A DNA stretch of 6,417 bases from an uncultured Eubacteriales bacterium (GTDB lineage: Bacteria; Bacillota; Clostridia; Christensenellales; Aristaeellaceae): NCBI GenBank assembly GCA_900553315.1, contig USCW01000097.1, positions 1-6,417 of the forward strand, given 5' to 3'. This document shows positions 1 through 4,743 of the stretch, one piece after another. The number at the start of each line of letters is the position of its first letter. Position 1 is the first letter of the stretch. The position numbers and the translations under genes are program-made. The notes under the pieces are model-generated. The model was not told where the DNA came from. It ran no database searches and worked only from the letters and a program-made list of their open reading frames with translations.

Positions 1-10
1 AGGAGGGAGC

Positions 11-61
11 GCGAGGGAGGGGGCTTCTCTACAGAGAAGCCCCCTCCCTCGCAATATTTTT
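11..61 (+). terminator. Strong rho-independent terminator hairpin, T-rich side facing right
   Basis: Positions 11-30 and 33-52 are exact reverse complements: a 20-bp stem with only two bases between the arms, so the top pair probably opens to give a four-base TACA loop. On the + strand the stem is followed by a T-rich stretch (55-61), the arrangement of an intrinsic terminator for a + strand gene whose body lies off the left edge. In the minus direction the hairpin comes 7 bases after the CapA stop codon, but the sequence after it (10 down to 1) is C-rich with no T run. It should therefore work less well for the operon, unless the stem alone pauses polymerase. Stem and T tract are seen directly; direction of use is inferred. 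Confidence 0.8.
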
Positions 62-1100
62 ATTCTCTGAAATTTGCGTAGCCTGTGGTGAGGAAGGAGT
101 CGGGGAGGTTGGAGGATGGGTCTTTGGATTTGTAAAAGACAAGCTTGCGCCAAACCTGCTCCTTTGCGGATTGATCTTCAATGGGATAGGGGCGGAAATC
201 CTTACTATTGTGCATCTTGTAGGGAATTGCCACCAGCTCCGCAAGGGCGCAGGTGCCGTCCTCCGCAATGTCGTAGACTACCTGCGCAATCAGCGTGTCG
301 TCATCCTTCGGGGCCGCGTTCGCACCAAAGACAAAGTTCGATAGACTGTAGAAAATCACCTTGCCCTTGTAAATCTGAATCGGCTGTACCGTGTGCGAGC
401 CGTGACCGTAAACCATGTCCGCACCCATGTCGATCAGCGCGGGCGCACCCTGCCGCTGCTGCTGATTGATGTTCAGACTCTCTTCCTTGCCCCAATGCGC
501 GCTGGCAATGATGAACGTGCAGCCGTCCGCCCGCAAGGTCTCGATTTGCTGCCGGTAAAGCTCCAGCTTCGGCTCAAGAATCGGGTACGTGTACCCGACA
601 AAGCCGATTTTCACACCCTTCACCGTTACTGTGTAGGTGTTCTCGTCTCCAAAGTAACCAATGCCTTGCGCCGCCAGACTGTCCTGCGTGTCCTCATAGC
701 CCTTCGCGCCGAAATCAAACATGTGATTATTCGCCGTGTTGACCACGTCCACATGCCCCAGCTTGAAAATCTCCGCGAACTCCGGGGACGCACCAAGCGC
801 CATGAATTTGCCCGTGGACTTCCGCGTGGTGAAGCAGCCCTCGCAGTTGGCAATGGTCAAATCGTCCGCGGCGAAAAGATCAGCCGCCAGCGAAAAGGGA
901 TAGTCCAAGCCGTTCTGCGTGGTCTTGTAGGTGAAGCTGGACTTGTAGCCGCGATATTTGTACTGGTCGCCCAGCGTGCAGTCGCCGATGAGCGATAAAG
1001 TCAGCGTCTCGGCGGACGCACTTCCTGCCAGCATCAAAAGCGCCAGCAGCAGCGCCGCCAAGCGTGTGCCGCCTCTGCGGAAGCTTCTATATGTGCTCAT
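60..1100 (-). CDS. CapA-family (PGA_cap) protein, secreted
   Basis: 346 aa, resembling the CapA/PgsA family of metallophosphatase-fold proteins, named after a poly-gamma-glutamate capsule synthesis subunit; most members have no proven activity. Residues 1-30 are a signal peptide: basic start, Leu/Ala core at 14-25, and Ala-Ser-Ala before a cleavage site at about 30/31, so the protein should act outside the membrane. Family landmarks in order: Ile-Gly-Asp (38-40), Asn-Cys-Glu-Gly (85-88), Asn-Asn-His (124-126), His-Trp-Gly-Lys-Glu (202-206), Gly-His-Gly-Ser-His (232-236) and Tyr-Ser-Leu-Ser-Asn-Phe (251-256). The last two differ from the usual GHHPH and YSLGNF. The ATG lies in the last codon region of the YhcH gene (ATGA, 4-nt overlap), and an AAAGG site (1112-1108) sits 7 nt upstream, so translation is probably coupled. 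It is the last gene of the operon. Without pgsB/pgsC-like partners in view, a capsule role is not supported; it may handle another surface or small-molecule substrate. Confidence 0.87.
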   Translation of the reverse strand: MSTYRSFRRGGTRLAALLLALLMLAGSASAETLTLSLIGDCTLGDQYKYRGYKSSFTYKTTQNGLDYPFSLAADLFAADDLTIANCEGCFTTRKSTGKFMALGASPEFAEIFKLGHVDVVNTANNHMFDFGAKGYEDTQDSLAAQGIGYFGDENTYTVTVKGVKIGFVGYTYPILEPKLELYRQQIETLRADGCTFIIASAHWGKEESLNINQQQRQGAPALIDMGADMVYGHGSHTVQPIQIYKGKVIFYSLSNFVFGANAAPKDDDTLIAQVVYDIAEDGTCALAELVAIPYKMHNSKDFRPYPIEDQSAKEQVWRKLVFYKSKDPSSNLPDSFLTTGYANFRE

Positions 1101-1552
1101 ACAGCCACCTTTACTACGACCTTCTGCACCGTCGCTATGGAACCGTGGGCGCAGGAGGGCATGTGCAGATCCTCGGGATAGAAAATGGTGAACTCGCCCG
1201 GATGCAGGACGATACTGCTGTGCGCCTCCGCCTCACAGCGAAGCAGGTCGGATGCGTCGTCATACACGATGGTGCCGGGCTTCGCCGCAGAGAGGGGCGC
1301 CCAGAACTGCTCCTCCGTGCCGGAAAGCATGAACTGAATGTCAATGTACTTCCGGTGCGCTTCCCAGAGGGAAGCTTCCGGTGGATTCGTGGCGTATTCC
1401 TGCATTCGCACGAAAAGCTTGTCGCCCATCAGGTCGTATTTTCCCGGCACAGGGGGGTGCTTCAGCGCTTCCTCAATGAAGTCAAAGCCCTGTGCAAACA
1501 GCGGATGCAGCGCCGTCAGCTTTGCGTGATCCGCAAACGTAGCAAGAATCAT
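1097..1552 (-). CDS. YhcH/YjgK/YiaL family (DUF386) cupin-like protein
   Basis: 151 aa, the full usual length for this family, which includes EbgC (beta subunit of evolved beta-galactosidase), TabA and the sialic-acid anomerase YhcH/NanQ. Members are small cytoplasmic beta-barrel proteins that often bind a metal and act on sugars. Recognisable blocks are His-Arg-Lys-Tyr-Ile-Asp-Ile-Gln (66-73), Gly-Thr-Glu-Glu (78-81), Phe-Tyr-Pro-Glu-Asp-Leu-His-Met-Pro (124-132) and the closing Lys-Val-Val-Val-Lys (144-148). Conserved polar residues include His66, Asp71, His130 and Lys144. There is no signal peptide. The ATG has a good AAAAGGAG site (1568-1561) 8 nt upstream. It starts 21 nt after the kinase stop and overlaps CapA by 4 nt, so it is an inner gene of the operon. 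No sugar transporter or catabolic enzyme lies next to it, so the substrate (sugar mutarotation is a guess) cannot be named. Confidence 0.9.
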   Translation of the reverse strand: MILATFADHAKLTALHPLFAQGFDFIEEALKHPPVPGKYDLMGDKLFVRMQEYATNPPEASLWEAHRKYIDIQFMLSGTEEQFWAPLSAAKPGTIVYDDASDLLRCEAEAHSSIVLHPGEFTIFYPEDLHMPSCAHGSIATVQKVVVKVAV

Positions 1553-1573
1553 GAATATCTCTCCTTTTGTGCG

Positions 1574-3217
1574 TTATTCCTGATAAAAGGTGCAGCCTCC
1601 AATGAATTCCCGTTCCAGCGACAGGGGGGGAATTTCCGTCAGCATGTCCTCTGAAACCTCCGGGAAGTAATGCAGCGTTTTCAGCAGCCGACGCGCCATC
1701 AGGTAGGTGGGGGCGGTGGGGGGAATGGCCTTCAGCGCCTCGTAGACGTAGCGCTTCAGCACCGGCAGCTCGTAGTGAAGGGCCGTGTTGAACAGGCTGT
1801 CCGCGTCTTCCTGATAGGGGAAGATCCAGCGATCCTCGCCCTGGCGCACGCTTTCCCACATGGACAGCGTGACCTGCGGCGGTGTGCCCCGCTCGTCTAC
1901 GTCCCGCACGATCCGCCGAAGCAGCCGCACGTCCGTAGTGCGGATGCGGTTGTGATCATCCAGATTCATGCAGGTCAGCGCACTGACAAAAATGCGGTGA
2001 ACGCTTTCGCGGGGCAGTCCCTCGCTGAGCAGCGGATTCAGCCCGTGAATGCCCTCCACAATCAGCGGCTCGCCCTCCGGCAGACGCATGGGCACGGTGA
2101 ACTGCTCCCGCTTGCCCGCTTTGAAGCTGAAGCGGGGCGTTTGTACCTCCTCGCCCGCCAGCAGCCGGGACAGATGCTCCTGAATGCAGGGGACGTCCAG
2201 CGCGTGAATGCTCTCCAAATCAAGGGAGCCGTCGGGCTCACGGGGCAGCGTATCCCGGTCGAGGTAGTAGTTGTCAAGGCTCAGCTGCTGAGGATGCCGC
2301 CCCAGCACCTTCAAATGGACGCGCAGACGCTGGGCGAAGGTGGTTTTGCCGCTGGACGAGGGTCCCGCAATGAGGATGATCCTCGCGCCGAGGGCGACAA
2401 TGCGGTCGGCAATGGCGGCGATGGCCTTGTCATGCAGCGCCTCGTTGACGCGGATGAATTCACGGAGCCGCCCCTCCTCCATCATGCGGTCCAGATCGGC
2501 CGCGTTCTGCACGCCGAGAATCTCACACCAGCCCGTCGACTGAGCGAACACCGCCAGATGCTTGGGCCGATCCACATAGGCCGCAGCACGGTTTGGATTG
2601 GCCTTGTCCGGCATCAGCAGCACGAAGCCCGGCGCGTGATAATGCAGCGCAAATACTGGAATATAGGCCGTGGAGGGCACCATGACGCCATAGAAATAAT
2701 CCCACATGTCCCCCAGACAGTACATGTCGAAATAGGGGAAGGGGCGGTAGTGCAGCAGATCGACCTTGTCCTGCTGCCCCTCCCGCTTGAAGTAGGCCAC
2801 GGCATCCGCGACGGCCCAGCGGCTCCTTTGGAAGGGCAGATCTGCGGCGGCGATGCGCTGCATTTCCGCTTCCAGCCGCGCCACCAGCTCCGGGGAGAGC
2901 GTCAGTCCGGGCAGACGCACAAACACGCCCTGCCCTGCGGAATATTCAATGCGCACCTGCTCGCCGGGGAACAGCCGACGCGCCGCCAGCAGCATGATCA
3001 TGCGCAGGGAACGCTCGTAAATGCGTCGGCCCTCCTCGTCGTCCATGGTGATGGGCGTGAGGGTGCAGCTATCCCGCAGGGGCTCGTTCAGCGCCAGCAC
3101 CTGTCCGCCGCGCATGGCGGCCAGCACGGCGCCCTCTGCGCCCGCGGCACGCAGACAGTCCAGCACCGTGGACTCCGCCGGGAGCTCCACCCGTTGGTCG
3201 TTGCAAAGAATCTTCAT
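1574..3217 (-). CDS. Nucleoside kinase: TGS/synthetase-like N-terminus fused to uridine-kinase (PRK) domain
   Basis: 547 aa. Residues 1-60 look like a TGS (ubiquitin-like) domain. Residues 65-230 resemble the second additional domain of threonyl/alanyl-tRNA synthetases, but no HxxxH zinc motif is visible, as is usual for this fusion family. Residues 275-500 are a phosphoribulokinase/uridine-kinase-type P-loop kinase: Walker A Gly-Pro-Ser-Ser-Ser-Gly-Lys-Thr at 285-292, Asp-Asn-Tyr-Tyr at 315-318, Val-Glu-Gly-Ile-His at 387-391, and an Arg-rich lid with Arg-Arg-Ile-Val-Arg-Asp at 434-439 and Arg-Gly at 443-444. The expected reaction is phosphorylation of a nucleoside, probably a pyrimidine, at the 5' hydroxyl with a nucleoside triphosphate. 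Fusions of this kind are common in Clostridia and Thermotogae. The ATG is supported by a GAGGTG site (3230-3225) 7 nt upstream. It follows the RNase gene after 82 nt, the largest gap in the cluster, and may also have its own promoter there. Confidence 0.9.
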   Translation of the reverse strand: MKILCNDQRVELPAESTVLDCLRAAGAEGAVLAAMRGGQVLALNEPLRDSCTLTPITMDDEEGRRIYERSLRMIMLLAARRLFPGEQVRIEYSAGQGVFVRLPGLTLSPELVARLEAEMQRIAAADLPFQRSRWAVADAVAYFKREGQQDKVDLLHYRPFPYFDMYCLGDMWDYFYGVMVPSTAYIPVFALHYHAPGFVLLMPDKANPNRAAAYVDRPKHLAVFAQSTGWCEILGVQNAADLDRMMEEGRLREFIRVNEALHDKAIAAIADRIVALGARIILIAGPSSSGKTTFAQRLRVHLKVLGRHPQQLSLDNYYLDRDTLPREPDGSLDLESIHALDVPCIQEHLSRLLAGEEVQTPRFSFKAGKREQFTVPMRLPEGEPLIVEGIHGLNPLLSEGLPRESVHRIFVSALTCMNLDDHNRIRTTDVRLLRRIVRDVDERGTPPQVTLSMWESVRQGEDRWIFPYQEDADSLFNTALHYELPVLKRYVYEALKAIPPTAPTYLMARRLLKTLHYFPEVSEDMLTEIPPLSLEREFIGGCTFYQE

Positions 3218-3224
3218 AAAAAAT

Positions 3225-3247
3225 CACCTCTTGCCGCCAGCATAGCA
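3225..3247 (-). promoter_or_regulatory. Possible extended -10 promoter and RBS for the nucleoside kinase
   Basis: On the minus strand a TATGCT box (3244-3239) is preceded by TGC (3247-3245), making a TG-N-TATNNT extended -10 element. The best -35 at 17-nt spacing is poor. Transcription would begin near 3232, just before the GAGGTG ribosome site at 3230-3225. The 82-nt gap between the RNase stop and the kinase start would allow such an internal promoter. The match is 4 of 6 in the -10 box, so this is weak evidence. Confidence 0.3.
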
Positions 3248-3299
3248 CAGGCGGGCGTCTTCCATGTCCCCCAAACCCGTGCAAGCGGGAAAAACGGCC

Positions 3300-3833
3300 T
3301 TATTCCTCCGCGTCCTCTTCCGGGAAAAGCTGGGTAAAGGTCTGATAATGATCCTCCGTGTAATAATACAGGCCGTCGGAGGAGAAGATCAGCCGATATG
3401 CGTTGCGAGGCCCCTCAATGTACCAGCAGTCGCATTCGTAATAGGTGCGGCCTCGGCTCTTGGGGAGCAAGCCTTCGTAATTGCCGAAGCGGTCGCCGCC
3501 GATGGACTTGCCGGGGGCCACGTCGCTGACGTAGTGATAGCGGCTGTCCCAGCCCAGCTCCTTGGCCTCGGACTTGGTGATGAAGTTCTCCGGCAATTCG
3601 CCGTAATCATCGAGGTAATCCGCAATAGCCTGTGGGTCGATGAGCGCTGCAGGCTCCGTGGGGATGGGCGTGGGTACCGGCGTTGCGGTTGCAGCAGCCC
3701 GCGTGGAGCGGGTTCTGGCCTCCGCGGGGGTAATGCCGCCCGTCCATGTGCCCGCCACGGTCAGGAAGATCAGCAGCGCGGCGGCCAGTATGCCCAGCAG
3801 CTTCTGCGGCTGGTGAAATCGTGGATGCTTCAT
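3300..3833 (-). CDS. Secreted barnase-family guanyl-specific ribonuclease
   Basis: 177 aa. A basic start and hydrophobic segment (about 12-28) are followed by Ala-Glu-Ala at 37-39, a likely signal peptidase site, then an Ala/Thr/Pro-rich linker (40-62). Residues 61-170 align without a gap to the whole of mature barnase from Bacillus amyloliquefaciens (from memory; offset 60), including Ile-Thr-Lys-Ser-Glu-Ala (85-90), Asp-Val-Ala-Pro-Gly-Lys-Ser-Ile-Gly-Gly-Asp (104-114) and Asp-His-Tyr-Gln-Thr-Phe-Thr (161-167). Counterparts of the catalytic residues are kept: Lys87 (27), Glu133 (73), Arg143 (83), Arg147 (87), His162 (102), and guanine-contacting Asn118/Glu120 (58/60). Arg59 is replaced by Tyr119, and an acidic tail (171-177) is added. 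It should cleave single-stranded RNA after G, outside the cell or at the membrane. No barstar-like inhibitor gene lies in the window. It starts 28 nt after exodeoxyribonuclease III stops, with AAAGGA (3848-3843) 9 nt before the ATG. Confidence 0.93.
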   Translation of the reverse strand: MKHPRFHQPQKLLGILAAALLIFLTVAGTWTGGITPAEARTRSTRAAATATPVPTPIPTEPAALIDPQAIADYLDDYGELPENFITKSEAKELGWDSRYHYVSDVAPGKSIGGDRFGNYEGLLPKSRGRTYYECDCWYIEGPRNAYRLIFSSDGLYYYTEDHYQTFTQLFPEEDAEE

Positions 3834-3845
3834 GGAAACGTTTCC
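3834..3845. promoter_or_regulatory. Perfect 12-bp palindrome between SD and start codon of the RNase gene
   Basis: GGAAACGTTTCC reads the same on both strands and touches the ATG of the RNase gene; on the minus strand its first bases are part of the AAAGGA ribosome site. Its centre, AAACGTTT, is like operators of the LacI/CcpA regulator family, but the match to a CcpA cre site is imperfect (mismatches in the flanks). It could alternatively form a weak GGAA/TTCC hairpin that hides the ribosome site. The palindrome is seen directly; a function is inferred. Confidence 0.4.
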
Positions 3846-3861
3846 TTTCTATTGTCGCCGT

Positions 3862-4614
3862 TCAGCGAAGCACAAGCTCCACCGGGCAATGGTCGGAGCC
3901 AAAAATTTCCGGATGGATGCACGCGCTTTCCAGCCGGGGCTGCAAGGCGTTCGACACGATAAAGTAATCAATGCGCCATCCCGCGTTCTTCTCCCGCGCA
4001 TGGAACATATAGGACCACCAGCTATAGGCTCCTGTTTCCTCCGGGTGGAAATACCGGAAGGTATCGGTGAAGCCCGCGTTCAGCAGCGCCGTCATTTTTC
4101 CGCGCTCCTCGGGCGTGAAGCCTGCGTTGCGCTGATTGCTTTGGGGATTTTTCAAATCAATGGCCTGATGGGCGACGTTTAGGTCACCGCAGAACACCAC
4201 GGGCTTTTTTGCTTCCAGCTCCTTGAGGTAGCGGAGGAACGCGTCCTCCCATTGCATCCGATAGTCCAGCCGGGTCAGCTCCCGCTGGGCGTTGGGGGTG
4301 TAGACGGTGAGCAAATAGAAGTCGCCCATGTCGAGGGTAATGACGCGCCCCTCGTGGTCATGCTCCTCCAAGCCCAGACCGTAGGCCACGTTAAGCGGCT
4401 CCTGTCGGGTGAAGATGGCCGTGCCGGAGTAGCCCTTCTTTTCCGCATAGTTCCAATATTGATGATACCCCGGCAGGTCTAACGCGACCTGTCCCGGCTG
4501 TACCTTTGTCTCCTGCAAGCAGAATACGTCCGCGTCCAGCGCACGGAAGCTGTCCATGAATCCCTTTTCCATAGCCGCCCGCAGTCCGTTTACGTTCCAA
4601 GAAATCAGCTTCAA
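3862..4614 (-). CDS. xth: Exodeoxyribonuclease III (AP endonuclease, Xth/ExoA family)
   Basis: 250 aa from the TTG at 4614, the normal length for this family. It is a cytoplasmic DNA repair enzyme that cuts 5' to abasic sites and removes 3' blocking groups or nucleotides. All landmarks of the exonuclease-endonuclease-phosphatase fold are present: Trp-Asn-Val-Asn-Gly (6-10, with Asn7), Leu-Gln-Glu-Thr-Lys (33-37, metal-binding Glu35), Tyr105, Gly-Asp-Leu-Asn-Val (143-147, Asp144 and Asn146), Arg-Ile-Asp-Tyr (214-217) and the catalytic Ser-Asp-His pair (Asp241, His242). The reading frame can be extended to a TTG at 4662, but that codon is part of the -35 box of a consensus promoter, and the extra 16 residues resemble nothing in the family. 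The TTG at 4614 has a GGAGG core (4626-4622) 7 nt upstream and gives the expected Met-Lys-Leu-Ile-Ser-Trp-Asn start. It is first in the five-gene minus-strand cluster. Confidence 0.97.
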   Translation of the reverse strand: MKLISWNVNGLRAAMEKGFMDSFRALDADVFCLQETKVQPGQVALDLPGYHQYWNYAEKKGYSGTAIFTRQEPLNVAYGLGLEEHDHEGRVITLDMGDFYLLTVYTPNAQRELTRLDYRMQWEDAFLRYLKELEAKKPVVFCGDLNVAHQAIDLKNPQSNQRNAGFTPEERGKMTALLNAGFTDTFRYFHPEETGAYSWWSYMFHAREKNAGWRIDYFIVSNALQPRLESACIHPEIFGSDHCPVELVLR

Positions 4615-4619
4615 ACGAT

Positions 4620-4627
4620 CCCCTCCC
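4620..4627 (-). promoter_or_regulatory. Ribosome binding site fixing the TTG start of xth
   Basis: GGGAGGGG on the minus strand, with the GGAGG core 7 nt from the TTG at 4614-4612. It lies at or very near the predicted transcription start, so the mRNA leader would be only about 13 nt. It decides the start codon against the in-frame TTG at 4662. Confidence 0.8.
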
Positions 4628-4633
4628 GTCACG

Positions 4634-4662
4634 ATTATAGAAGCAGGGAGCGGGGATGTCAA
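4634..4662 (-). promoter_or_regulatory. Consensus sigma-A (vegetative) promoter for xth and the operon
   Basis: The minus strand carries TTGACA (4662-4657) and TATAAT (4639-4634) separated by exactly 17 nt: a 12 of 12 match to the housekeeping promoter consensus at the ideal spacing. Transcription should start near 4627. Such a perfect match predicts strong constitutive expression unless a repressor acts; a dyad covers the -35 box. Confidence 0.92.
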
Positions 4663-4672
4663 CTCCGTTGAC
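4658..4672. promoter_or_regulatory. Inverted repeat over the -35 box of the xth promoter (candidate operator)
   Basis: GTCAAC, three bases (TCC), then GTTGAC form a perfect 6-bp dyad. Its left half contains five of the six bases of the minus-strand -35 box. The position is right for a repressor site, but 6-bp arms are short and no regulator is identified. It does not match the GAAC-N4-GTTC LexA box of Firmicutes. Confidence 0.35.
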
Positions 4673-4692
4673 CGGGGCCGCGACCACGCCCC

Positions 4693-4721
4693 TTGCGCTC
4701 TCCTGTAAAATCGTGTATGCT
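4693..4721 (+). promoter_or_regulatory. Candidate promoter for the L,D-transpeptidase gene
   Basis: TTGCGC (4693-4698) and TATGCT (4716-4721) are spaced by 17 nt, but match the consensus at only 3 and 4 of 6 positions. Transcription would begin near 4728, giving a leader of about 16 nt. An alternative -10, TAAAAT (4706-4711), matches 5 of 6 but lacks a -35 box. A promoter must lie in this divergent region; which box is used is uncertain. Confidence 0.4.
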
Positions 4722-4729
4722 GGGTGGGT

Positions 4730-4735
4730 AGGAGG
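4730..4735 (+). promoter_or_regulatory. Ribosome binding site fixing the TTG start of the L,D-transpeptidase
   Basis: AGGAGG, 8 nt before the TTG at 4744. The only nearby ATG (4739-4741) is 3 nt from the site, out of frame, and reaches TGA after one further codon. The TTG is therefore the real start, and it gives a clean signal peptide (Met-Lys-Arg-Leu-Leu). Confidence 0.8.
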
Positions 4736-4743
4736 AAAATGCC

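Noticed and set aside
393..998. Long open frame on the + strand inside the CapA gene
   Set aside because: It is opposite a well-supported CapA frame with signal peptide and family motifs. Its translation is rich in Arg, Val and His with no recognisable domain, as expected for an antisense shadow in GC-rich DNA.
1701..1727. G-rich run on the + strand (possible G-quadruplex)
   Set aside because: It codes for a Pro/Ala-rich turn of the kinase on the minus strand, so the G runs are complements of Pro codons; the spacing supports at best a two-layer quadruplex.
3270..3299. Possible terminator after the RNase gene on the minus strand
   Set aside because: Only a 4-bp CCCG/CGGG stem is seen and the T5 run lies before it rather than after, so it is not a convincing intrinsic terminator.
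1670..3337. 555-residue open frame on the + strand opposite the nucleoside kinase
   Set aside because: Its length comes from GC-rich codon bias on the other strand. The translation is full of Gln, His and Arg without domains, while the minus frame has a full P-loop kinase.
3300..3833. Toxin-antitoxin or contact-dependent toxin system
   Set aside because: The RNase is a short secreted protein with no toxin delivery domain, and no barstar-like or other small immunity gene is found on either side; its neighbours are housekeeping genes.
4615..4662. Extra 16 N-terminal residues of exodeoxyribonuclease III
   Set aside because: The codons overlap the -35 and -10 boxes of a perfect promoter, and the TTG at 4614 has its own ribosome site and gives the normal family start.
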